This document shows, piece by piece, positions 52,086-59,832 of a stretch of DNA of 64,000 bases. Under the pieces are notes generated by a model. The model saw only the letters and a program-made list of their open reading frames with translations, had not been told where the DNA came from and did no database searches. This DNA is from Lysobacteraceae bacterium (GTDB lineage: Bacteria; Pseudomonadota; Gammaproteobacteria; Xanthomonadales; Ahniellaceae). The position numbers and the translations under genes are program-made. Numbering within the stretch: position 1 is the stretch's first letter; each line of letters opens with the position of its first letter. Location of the stretch: contig PVBP01000004.1 in the NCBI GenBank assembly GCA_002995625.1, positions 1 to 64,000 of the forward strand. Reading direction: 5' to 3'.

Positions 52086-53503
52086 CAGCTCTGGCCCGCC
52101 CCGGCGCTGCAAACCCCGGACCGAAGGTCTCGGCCTACGTCGCCGCTCGCGACTACGGGCGTTGGCTGCCCGAGTGCCTGGCCTCGCTGGAACGACAGTC
52201 GCTCGACGCCTGGGAGGCGATCCTGGTCGACGACGGCAGTCGCGACGACACCCCGGCGATTGTCGAGGCGTTCCAGTTGCGGCATCCGGAGCGCGTGCGC
52301 GTGCTGCGCCACGAGGAGCCGCGGGGCCTCCGGGCTTGCGCCAACGCCGCGCTCGAGCTGGCGCGTGGCGAGTACGTGATGCGGCTCGACGCCGACGACT
52401 GGCTGGACGAGAACGCGCTGCTGGTGCTGGCGCATCATCTGGACCGGCATCCGGACGTCGGACTCGTGTATCCCAACTGGGTCTGGGTCGACGCCGAGGG
52501 CCGGACGCTGGGCGTCGAGCGCCGGGCGCGCCCGTGGACCGAATCGACCGTGCCGGACCTGCCGGCGCATGGGGCCTGCACGATGGTCCGGCGACGCGTG
52601 CTCAAGGCCATCGGTGGCTACGACCTCGATATCCCGGCCCAGGACGGGCACGAGCTCTGGCTGAAGACGCTGTATCGCCACGGCGTGGCGCACGTCGAGA
52701 CGCCGCTGTTCTTCTACCGGCAGCACGGTGATTCGCTGTCCGGGGACGAGGCGCGCTTGCTGGCCTCGCGGCGCGAGGTCAAGCGCCGGGCGGCCCGCGC
52801 CCATCGGGGCCCGGTCGAGCCCCGGATCGCGGTGATCGTGCCGGTCAAGAACACCTACCCGGAGGTGCCGAACCTCGCGCTGGCCCCGCTCGCCGGGCGA
52901 CCGTTGCTCGACTACACGCTCGACGGCGTCTCGGTCGACCCGCGGGTCGGCGCGGTGCTGGTCGCGACCGACGACCCGGCGGTCGTCGCGCATTGCACTG
53001 CGTGCGGGGTTGACGCCTACCTTCGGGATGCGGCGCTGTCCGACCCGATGGTCGGCCTGCCGGAGCTGATCGGCGATGCGCTGGCGCACCTCGGAGCGCG
53101 GACCGGTTTCGATCCCGACATCGTCGTGATCCTGTCGGCGCATACGCCCCTGCGACGCCCCGAGCACGTCGCGGAGGCGATCGACACGCTGATGCTGTAT
53201 CCGGTCGATCACGTGTTGAGCACGTGGGAAGACCGCGACCTCCACTACCGGCACGGTCCCGAGGGCCTCGAGGCGGTGAACGCCGGCGAGATCCGCGCGA
53301 CGCGGCCCGAACGCGAGGCGCTGTATGCCTGCAACGGCTCGATCCACGTGCTGTGGCGCGAGGCGCTCGCCCCCGAGCGCTTCCTGCGTGGCCGGATCGG
53401 GCATGTGGTGATGACGCGTGCCGAAAGCCTGATGGCGAAGAAGCCCGACGAGCGCCGACTGCTGGATCTGCTGCTCGCGGGCGAGGGGGCGCAACGGCGA
53501 TGA
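52082..53503 (+). CDS. Fusion of family 2 glycosyltransferase and NeuA-like cytidylyltransferase domain
   Basis: This 473-residue protein has two domains. Residues about 15-235 are a GT2: VSAYVAARDYGRWLPECLAS, AILVDDGSRDDTPAIVEAF, MRLDADDWLDENALL. From about 240 to the end is a nucleotidyltransferase similar to CMP-sialate synthetases: IAVIVPVKNTYPEVPNLALA, LAGRPLLDYTLDGVS, VLVATDDPAVV, VVILSAHTPLRRPEHVAEAI. The usual R-G-G-S-K nucleotide loop is missing, replaced by VKNTYPEV, so activity may be altered. The neighbouring NeuB-like gene starts within its stop, supporting a nonulosonate-type pathway. Confidence 0.78.
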   Translation: MTALARPGAANPGPKVSAYVAARDYGRWLPECLASLERQSLDAWEAILVDDGSRDDTPAIVEAFQLRHPERVRVLRHEEPRGLRACANAALELARGEYVMRLDADDWLDENALLVLAHHLDRHPDVGLVYPNWVWVDAEGRTLGVERRARPWTESTVPDLPAHGACTMVRRRVLKAIGGYDLDIPAQDGHELWLKTLYRHGVAHVETPLFFYRQHGDSLSGDEARLLASRREVKRRAARAHRGPVEPRIAVIVPVKNTYPEVPNLALAPLAGRPLLDYTLDGVSVDPRVGAVLVATDDPAVVAHCTACGVDAYLRDAALSDPMVGLPELIGDALAHLGARTGFDPDIVVILSAHTPLRRPEHVAEAIDTLMLYPVDHVLSTWEDRDLHYRHGPEGLEAVNAGEIRATRPEREALYACNGSIHVLWREALAPERFLRGRIGHVVMTRAESLMAKKPDERRLLDLLLAGEGAQRR

Positions 53504-54528
53504 GCATCGTCCGGCCCGATCCCTGGCAGGGCCGCCACGGTCCCCTGCTGATCGCCGAGATCGGCGGCAACCACGAGGGCAGCTTCGACGCGGCATTGCG
53601 ACTGACCGATCTGGCGATCGAGTCGGGTGCGGACGTGGTCAAGTTCCAGATCTATACCGGAGACACGCTGGTCAGCCCCGTGGAGTCGCCGGACCGCCAC
53701 GCGCATTTCCGGCGCTTCGAGCTGTCGCCCGATCAGCATCTGGCGCTGGCGCGCCGGGTACTGGACGCGGGCCTGCGCTACAACGCCTCGGTCTGGGACC
53801 CGGCCGCGCTCGATTGGCTCGATCCGGTGCTGGACTTCTACAAGATCGGATCCGGGGACCTGACTGCGCGGCCGGTGATCGCCGCGCATGCCCGGCGCGG
53901 CAAGCCGATCCTGCTGTCGACCGGGCTGTCGACGCTCGACGAGGTGGTCCAGGCCGTGGACTTCATTGGCTCGGTCGACGCGTCGTATCGGGCGCCGGGT
54001 CGGCTGGCCCTGCTGCAGTGCACGTCGATGTACCCGACGGACGACACCGAGGTGAACCTGCGCGCGATCGACACGCTGCGCCTTGCGACGGGGCTGCCGG
54101 TCGGCTATTCGGACCATACGCGGGACGGATTCGCGCTGCGTCTTGCGGCTGCGCGGGGCGCGCGGGTCCTCGAGTTCCACTTCACCGACGCACGCGAGGG
54201 CCGCGGCTTCCGCGACCATGCGATCTCGCTGACGCTCGACGAGGTCCGGAGCCTGCTTGACGACCTGCGCCGCATCGAGGCAATGCTCGGATCGGGCCTA
54301 AAGGCGCCGACCCCGGGAGAGATCGCCAGCGGCCATGTGACCAGTTTCCGGCGCGCAGTCTACGCCCGGCGCGCGCTCCGCGCCGGCGAGGTGTTGCGCG
54401 CCGAGGATCTCGTCGTGCTGCGCCCGAACCACGGCGTCGACGCGCGCGCGTGCGAAGCCGCCATCGGCCGCGGTGTGCGCCGCGACACACCGGCCTTCGG
54501 CGCACTGGACCTCGAGGATCCGGCATGA
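53500..54528 (+). CDS. NeuB/SpsE-like N-acetylneuraminate synthase family protein
   Basis: This 342-residue protein has a TIM-barrel NeuB domain (LLIAEIGGNHEGSFDAALRL, VVKFQIYTGDTLVSP, YKIGSGDLTARPVIA, STGLSTLDEVVQAV, LLQCTSMYPT, GYSDHTRDGF). A C-terminal antifreeze-like SAF domain follows (RRAVYARRALRAGEVLRAED, LRPNHGVDARACEAAIGRG). The family condenses phosphoenolpyruvate with a hexosamine-type aldehyde to make nonulosonic acids. The signature HEGSFD differs from canonical NHNGD, so the substrate may not be ManNAc. No NeuC-like epimerase is in the window. Confidence 0.83.
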   Translation: MSIVRPDPWQGRHGPLLIAEIGGNHEGSFDAALRLTDLAIESGADVVKFQIYTGDTLVSPVESPDRHAHFRRFELSPDQHLALARRVLDAGLRYNASVWDPAALDWLDPVLDFYKIGSGDLTARPVIAAHARRGKPILLSTGLSTLDEVVQAVDFIGSVDASYRAPGRLALLQCTSMYPTDDTEVNLRAIDTLRLATGLPVGYSDHTRDGFALRLAAARGARVLEFHFTDAREGRGFRDHAISLTLDEVRSLLDDLRRIEAMLGSGLKAPTPGEIASGHVTSFRRAVYARRALRAGEVLRAEDLVVLRPNHGVDARACEAAIGRGVRRDTPAFGALDLEDPA

Positions 54529-55217
54529 CCACGCTGCCGCCCGTGGCGCAGACCGCACCGCAGCTCTACTGCCAGCTCGCGCCGCTGGGACTGGCCGACG
54601 CGGATCTCGCCCGCATCCGCGAGGCCTGCCTGCTCGGCGCCCGGGTGACCTCGAGCCTGCTGCGTGGTTCGGGCAAGCCTTTCGCCTGCCACCTGGTCGG
54701 GGTCGCAAGCCTCGTGGCCGAGAGCCGGCCCGATGATCCGGACGCGATCGTCGCCGCGCTGCTGCATGCGATGTACCAGGACCGGGTGCCTTTCGGTGTC
54801 GACCGGAACGAACGTCGATTCCGGCTGTTGAAGGTCGCGGGTGCGGCCGTCGAGGCGCTGGTCGCGCGATACGAGGAGGCCGGGCCGCTCGAGGCCGTGT
54901 TGCCGCCGGATTCCGTCGCGGATCCGGCGGCCTGCGCCGTGCGGGTCATGCAATTGGCCGACGAACTGGAGGACGCGATCGACGGCGGTCCGTGGTGGCA
55001 CGGACGCGCGGACGAGGGTCCGGCGGTCCGCGGCGGTGCGGAGTTCCGTGTTGGCCGCTTCCTGGACTGGGGGCCCTGCTACGCGCAGGCGCCGGCCCTG
55101 GGTGCGCCGCTGCTGCTCGATCGTTGGCAGGCGATCCGTGACTGCTGGGCCGCTGGCCGCTGGCCGGTCGCGTTCCGGTCAGGCGAGCGGACAAGCTTTG
55201 GAGCGGAGCCACGGTGA
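54525..55217 (+). CDS. HD-domain-like protein (DUF6817-like), putative
   Basis: This 230-residue protein has LLRGSGKPFACHLVGVASLV and IVAALLHAMYQDRVPF, which recall the HD-fold family that includes SpoT-like hydrolases. In place of the metal-binding HD pair after ALL there is H-A, so the catalytic pair looks lost or shifted, as in DUF6817-type relatives. The function is unknown; it is translated with the NeuB-like gene (ATGA overlap). Residues 190 on (SGERTSFGAEPR) are poorly conserved. Confidence 0.55.
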   Translation: MTTLPPVAQTAPQLYCQLAPLGLADADLARIREACLLGARVTSSLLRGSGKPFACHLVGVASLVAESRPDDPDAIVAALLHAMYQDRVPFGVDRNERRFRLLKVAGAAVEALVARYEEAGPLEAVLPPDSVADPAACAVRVMQLADELEDAIDGGPWWHGRADEGPAVRGGAEFRVGRFLDWGPCYAQAPALGAPLLLDRWQAIRDCWAAGRWPVAFRSGERTSFGAEPR

Positions 55218-55541
55218 CGCGCCCGGCGCTACGGGGCTCTGCGCGACGGGCGAGCGTCTCCGGAGAGCGGGGCATGCCCCGCTCGGACTTGCCCCGCTCG
55301 GACTTGCCCCGCTGAGGCGCGCGCCTATCGCGTGTGCCCGGCGCGGGTGTCGCGCGCTTGCGCGATCCGATGGGTGTCGCGTCGAAGCGCCGGGCAATCT
55401 CGGCGCTACAGGGCTCCACGGGAGCCGAGGCTGGCTCTGCAGAGCGGGGCTTGCCCCGCTCGCGTGCCCCCGCGTGCGAGCGGTCCTTTCGGGCTTGCCC
55501 CGCTTCGGTACACCGATCGGCAGCCGGTCTTGAATCAAGCC
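55218..55541 (+). repeat. 324-bp gap rich in palindromic repeats
   Basis: No gene is seen. Palindromes based on AGCGGGGC-x-GCCCCGCT occur at 55266-55283 (perfect 18 bp) and 55443-55460, with a partial copy near 55491-55503. A 15-nt tandem (CGGACTTGCCCCGCT) is repeated at 55284-55298 and 55299-55313. A direct repeat beginning CGGCGCTAC lies at 55224-55239 and 55401-55416. This family is unrelated in sequence to the REP units near 12.5 and 42 kb. It separates the HD-like gene from the zinc-binding methyltransferase-like gene. Confidence 0.8.
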
Positions 55542-56606
55542 ATGATTGATGACGTTGATCGGATCGACGCCGCCCTCTCGCCGTCCGGCGGCTGCCCCGT
55601 CTGCGGTTCGGATGCGATCGTCGATGCGAACCGTGCGCCGCCGAACCTCTACGCCGAGAAGATCGCCGCCACGCTGGGCTGCGACGAGGCGAGCCTGATC
55701 GAGGCCGTGCCGAACGCACGCTGCGGCGGTTGTGGCGTCTGGTACAAGCCGCGCTGGTTCAAGCAGGACGTGCTCGCGGCACTCTTCGAGCGCGGTGTGC
55801 CGACCCATCCGAAGGGCTGGGACGCCGGGTCGCGGCGTTTCTCGAAGCGCAGCTTCCTTTTCGAGTGCGATGCCTATCGGCTGGCCTTGGCGGCGAACGA
55901 TGCCGTCGAGATCGCCCGCCACCGCCGCGGCCTCGTGTCGATCCTCGAGTCAATCACGCGCGTCGCCGGCACCGCCCTCGCGACCGACCTCGTCGCTGCC
56001 ATCCGGCAGGGCGATGGCGAGAGGCTGCTCCGCCGTGCCGCCGAACTGCCGGAGGAGTTCGGCGAGCCCGCAGCCTTCCGGCGCTTCAGCGGATTCTCGG
56101 CGGCGGCGCTCTGGAGCTGGATGGTCGAGCAGCTCGGCGCCATCGATCGCTACGCCGAAGTCGGATGCCCGCTGTGGGGCCAACTCGCGCGCGCGGGCCG
56201 GTCTGGCGTGGCCTGTACCCACCTCCTGCGGCCCGAGGCGAACTACTGGGGCCGCGGCTGCCGCGCCGGAGGTTCACACTGCCGCGAGGCGCTGCTCGAG
56301 CGCGGGCCGGTGGCGCTCCTCGACTGGTCGGACCGTGGCCGCGGCCGTTTCGATGCGATCGGGGCCTACCAGTACCTCGACCACCTCGAGGATCCGGTCG
56401 GCTTCGTGGCCGAGTGCTTCGAGGCCGCGCCTGCGCTGCTGCTGATCCTCGATGGCGTCGACGAGCCGACCGCGATCCAGCATCGCACCGGGTGGAACGA
56501 CGATGCCATCGGCTGGCTGGGGCGTCGCTTCGGCAAACAGGTCCATGCCGGCTTCGACGCGATCCGGGAATCCGGCAACCGTGCCTGGCTGCTCGCCGAT
56601 GCGTGA
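55542..56606 (+). CDS. Zinc-binding methyltransferase-like protein of the nonulosonate cassette
   Basis: This 354-residue protein has two cysteine pairs near its start (CPVCGSDAI and CGGCGVWYKP), a probable zinc site. The latter half resembles a methyltransferase-type Rossmann fold: FDAIGAYQYLDHLEDPVGFV and ALLLILDGVDEPTA. A classical SAM motif I is not evident, so a binding role without catalysis is possible. The middle has an unusual CPLWGQLARAGRSGV and RPEANYWGRGC. ATG at 55542 is preceded by an in-frame TTG at 55530. It overlaps the DUF4910 gene by 8 nt. Confidence 0.6.
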   Translation: MIDDVDRIDAALSPSGGCPVCGSDAIVDANRAPPNLYAEKIAATLGCDEASLIEAVPNARCGGCGVWYKPRWFKQDVLAALFERGVPTHPKGWDAGSRRFSKRSFLFECDAYRLALAANDAVEIARHRRGLVSILESITRVAGTALATDLVAAIRQGDGERLLRRAAELPEEFGEPAAFRRFSGFSAAALWSWMVEQLGAIDRYAEVGCPLWGQLARAGRSGVACTHLLRPEANYWGRGCRAGGSHCREALLERGPVALLDWSDRGRGRFDAIGAYQYLDHLEDPVGFVAECFEAAPALLLILDGVDEPTAIQHRTGWNDDAIGWLGRRFGKQVHAGFDAIRESGNRAWLLADA

Positions 56607-57912
56607 GTTCGGAGACATCGAGTCGGTCGGCCGCGAGATGCACGACTTCGCACGCGAGCTCTGGCCCCTGCCGCGAAGCATCTCCGGTGAGGGATTGCGG
56701 ACGACGTTGCGCGCGATCGGCGAGCGATTGCCGAGCTTCGACCTCGTCGAGGTGGCGAGTGGCTCCCGGGCGCTCGACTGGATCGTCCCGGACGAGTGGT
56801 GGGTTCGCGAGGCGTGGATCGAGACGCCGGACGGGCGGCGGATCTGCGACTTCGCCACGTGCAACCTGCATCTGGTCGGGTACTCGACCGGCGTCGACGC
56901 GGTGCTGTCGCGCGAGCAGCTGGAGGCCCATCTGCATTCGCTGCCCGCGCAGCCGGACGCGATTCCCTACGTGACCAGCTACTACGAGCGTCGCTGGGGC
57001 TTTTGCCTGAGCCATCGCGAGCGCGAGTCGCTGCCGCCGGGCCAGTACCGCGTGCACATCGACGCCGGCCATGGCCCGGGTTCGATCAGCTACGGCGAGT
57101 GCCTGATCCCGGGCGAGTCCGAGGCCGAAGTGCTGCTGTCGACCTACTGCTGTCATCCGTCGATGGCGAACAACGAGCTTTCCGGTCCGGTGCTGCTCGC
57201 CCAGCTCGGTGCGTGGATCGCTGCGCTGCCCCGGCGGCGCCTGTCGTGGCGACTGCTGTTCGTGCCGGAGATGATCGGGTCGGCGGCCTGGCTCGAGCGC
57301 AACCGCGCGCGCGCGCAGGCGCACGTGGTCGCAGGCTTCAACCTCAGTTGCGTCGGCGACGAGCGCGCGTGGGGCTATCTGCCTTCCCGCGCCGGAAACA
57401 CGTTGGCCGACCGCGTGGCGCGGCACGTGCTCGGCCATCTTGCACCCGGGTTCCGCAGCTGGCGCTGGATCGACCGCGGCAGCGACGAGAGCCATTACTG
57501 CGCGCCCGGCATCGACCTGCCGGTGGCTTCGGTCTTCCGCTCGAAGTACGGCAGCTATCCCGAGTACCACACCTCGCTCGACGACCTCGAGCACGTGGTC
57601 ACGCCGCGCGGGCTTGGCGAGAGCTTCGCGGCATTCCAGCGCATCGTCGAGGCGCTCGAGGCCGATGTCGTGCCGAAGACCCTGGTGCTCGGCGAGCCGC
57701 AGCTTGGGCGGCGCGGCCTGTATCCGTCGCTGTCGATGAAGGGCAGCACGGCTGGCGTTCGCCCGATGCTGGACCTGCTGAGCGAGGCCGATGGCGCGCG
57801 CTCACTGCTCGAGATCGCGGATCGGATTGGTCGGCCGGTCTGGCAACTGGCACCCTGTCTGGATCCGTTGCGTGCCCATGGCCTGCTGTCCGTGGAGGAG
57901 TTGCACCGATGA
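56599..57912 (+). CDS. DUF4910-type aminopeptidase-like protein
   Basis: This 437-residue protein has an M28-peptidase-like fold as in DUF4910 proteins of polysaccharide loci: LWPLPRSISGEGLRTTLRAI near the N-terminus and YYERRWGFCLSHRER. The zinc-site-like STYCCHPSMANNELSGPVLL and DRGSDESHYCAPGIDLPV follow. A winged-helix-like end (EIADRIGRPVWQLAPCLDPL) is also typical. The enzymatic role is unknown; members are repeatedly found next to NeuB- and SpsF-like genes. It overlaps both neighbours by 4-8 nt. Confidence 0.78.
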   Translation: MREFGDIESVGREMHDFARELWPLPRSISGEGLRTTLRAIGERLPSFDLVEVASGSRALDWIVPDEWWVREAWIETPDGRRICDFATCNLHLVGYSTGVDAVLSREQLEAHLHSLPAQPDAIPYVTSYYERRWGFCLSHRERESLPPGQYRVHIDAGHGPGSISYGECLIPGESEAEVLLSTYCCHPSMANNELSGPVLLAQLGAWIAALPRRRLSWRLLFVPEMIGSAAWLERNRARAQAHVVAGFNLSCVGDERAWGYLPSRAGNTLADRVARHVLGHLAPGFRSWRWIDRGSDESHYCAPGIDLPVASVFRSKYGSYPEYHTSLDDLEHVVTPRGLGESFAAFQRIVEALEADVVPKTLVLGEPQLGRRGLYPSLSMKGSTAGVRPMLDLLSEADGARSLLEIADRIGRPVWQLAPCLDPLRAHGLLSVEELHR

Positions 57913-58610
57913 GTCGTCGCGCCGGCATCCTGGTGTTCTCCCGGATGAGTTCTTCGCGCCTGCCAGGGAAGGCCCTGCGCGACTTCGGGAGCATGCCGCT
58001 GCTCGCGTGGGTGATCCGGCGCGCGCGCACCTTGCCGTACCCGGTGCTCCTCGCCACTTCCGCTGATGCCTCCGATGATCCGCTGGAGGCACTGGCTGGA
58101 GGGGAGGGCATCGAGGTGCATCGGGGACCGCTCGACGACGTGCTCGGGCGCGCCGCGGGCGCGGCGCGGCGCTTCGGGCTGGACGTCGTCGCCAGGCTCT
58201 GCGGCGACCGGCCGTATTTCGACACCGGCGAGATGGCCGGGGCGATCGGGATCGCGCTCGCGGACCCGACGATCGACCTCGTCAGCAACTGGATTCCCGG
58301 TCGCACGGCGCCAGGACTGACCACCGAGGTGATCGCGCGGCGGGCGCTCGAGCGGGCCGAGAGCGAGGCCTTGCGGCCGGAGGAGCGCGAGCACCTCACG
58401 GCGTGGTTCTATGCCCCGGGTCGAGATGTGAGGATCGAACGCGTGGCAAGTCCGGCGAATGATCTGTCCGGGAGGTTCGCGGTTGATACGCCCGCGGATC
58501 TGGCGGCGCTGCGGCCAGATGCGAGTTGGCCACCCGCGATCGGACTGGACCAGATGCTGGCGGCCCGATCCATGCTGGCGAGCCCACCACGGGTGCCCGG
58601 TGCCGCATGA
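57909..58610 (+). CDS. SpsF-like cytidylyltransferase family protein
   Basis: This 233-residue nucleotidyltransferase has GILVFSRMSSSRLPGKALRD as the nucleotide-binding loop, LLAWVIRRARTLPYPVLLAT, and VARLCGDRPYFDTGEMAGAI with the metal-binding aspartate. SpsF-type proteins transfer CMP to acidic sugars in spore-coat and flagellar or capsule glycan pathways. It may activate the sugar made by the NeuB-like enzyme, or be paired with the NeuA-like fusion. ATG overlaps the DUF4910 stop. Confidence 0.83.
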   Translation: MSRRAGILVFSRMSSSRLPGKALRDFGSMPLLAWVIRRARTLPYPVLLATSADASDDPLEALAGGEGIEVHRGPLDDVLGRAAGAARRFGLDVVARLCGDRPYFDTGEMAGAIGIALADPTIDLVSNWIPGRTAPGLTTEVIARRALERAESEALRPEEREHLTAWFYAPGRDVRIERVASPANDLSGRFAVDTPADLAALRPDASWPPAIGLDQMLAARSMLASPPRVPGAA

Positions 58611-58784
58611 GCACTCGCGACGCGGGCCGCGGATCCGATCGGTCACTCCTTCGCGAGGGAGCCGGCGGCACAGGGCGCTGCCTGAGGGCGGGTGGATGTC
58701 GCGTTCGCAAGGCCTGTCGTCCTGCGAACGCCATCGATCAGACCCCTTCGAGGCACTCGGGTCGGTCCACGGCAGGTCCTCACG

Positions 58785-59756
58785 ATGAGTGAGGAATCGC
58801 GAATGAGGCGCGGGATCCTTTCGGCGCCGTGGCGTGCAGCCGACGTCTGGGAACGCGGAGACAACGTACTCCAGCACATCCGTGCGATCGAAGGCCTTGG
58901 CCACAATACGGAAGACGCGGTTCGAATCTCGTACGACCTCCAGGCCGGCACCTACGTCGCGAATGCCGCGCGTGCCGACTGCGCCCGGGCCCTCGACACG
59001 TTCGCGGGCGCCGTCGCTAGGGAACTCGATGCCTTGGGTCCATGCGGGAGCCTGCTGGATGTCGGCGTTGGCGAGGCGACCTCGCTCGTACCGCTCCTCC
59101 GGAAGTGGACGCCGGGACCTGCGCTCATCCACGGCTGCGACCTGTCCTGGTCACGTCTTTCGGTGGCCCGGAGCTATTGCGAGGAGGGCGGGGTGGCTGA
59201 AAGGGTGACTCTGGCGATGGCGCCCATGTCGGCGTTGCCCTATGCCGACGACAGCTTCGATACGGTCGTCACGATGCACGCGTTGGAGCCCAACGGTGGG
59301 CGCGAGCGTGAACTGATCGCCGAGTTGCACCGGGTCGCGAGCCGGTGGCTCGTCCTGTTCGAGCCGGACTACGAGGGAGCCACGGAGTCTGCGCGGGCGC
59401 GCATGCGTGAGCATGGGTATTGCCGTGGACTCGCCGATCATGCACGTGCCCTCGGCTTCGATGTCCGGGTGTCGCGCCCGCTCGTGCCCGCCATCAGCGA
59501 GACGAATCCGACTGCGGTCACGATCATCGCCAAGAACGCCCTTGCGCGCTCGGCGGCCCCCGTCTTCGTTTGTCCGCGCCTGGGCGCGCCGCTCGTCCGA
59601 CTGCAGGATTGCTACTACTGCCCCGAGTCGTTGCTCGCCTATCCGGTGCTGGGCGGAATTGCGTGCCTCGGTGCCGACCATGGGATCCTCGCCAGCCGTC
59701 TCTCCCGGACGCTTGAGGAGGCCGCGATGGCCTCGGCGGGCGGTCGCCGGTTGTGA
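58785..59756 (+). CDS. SAM-dependent methyltransferase with Trm112-like C-terminus
   Basis: This 323-residue protein has an N-terminal AVRISYDLQAGTYVANAARA, SAM motif LLDVGVGEATSLVPLLRKW, SALPYADDSFDTVVTMHALE, and HRVASRWLVLFEPDYEGATE. The last about 55 residues (FVCPRLGAPLVRLQDCYYCP, then SLLAYPVLGGIACL) resemble a Trm112-like Cys/Pro motif normally fused to or partnered with methyltransferases. The start is uncertain: ATG 58785, ATG 58803 (preceded by GAGGA at good spacing), or GTG 58692. The 174-nt upstream gap has no gene with convincing composition. Confidence 0.75.
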   Translation: MSEESRMRRGILSAPWRAADVWERGDNVLQHIRAIEGLGHNTEDAVRISYDLQAGTYVANAARADCARALDTFAGAVARELDALGPCGSLLDVGVGEATSLVPLLRKWTPGPALIHGCDLSWSRLSVARSYCEEGGVAERVTLAMAPMSALPYADDSFDTVVTMHALEPNGGRERELIAELHRVASRWLVLFEPDYEGATESARARMREHGYCRGLADHARALGFDVRVSRPLVPAISETNPTAVTIIAKNALARSAAPVFVCPRLGAPLVRLQDCYYCPESLLAYPVLGGIACLGADHGILASRLSRTLEEAAMASAGGRRL

Positions 59757-59832
59757 ACGGGATGCATCCACTTGCCCCTGGCTGGCCTTGCGTGGCGCAC
59801 CGGTTGAAGCGGGTCCGACCGATGGAGAGGCC

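Noticed and set aside
58607-58792. Short frame starting ATG inside the end of the SpsF-like gene
   Set aside because: It has Arg/Gly/Ser-rich shadow composition and no motif; the methyltransferase start is more likely at 58785 or 58803.
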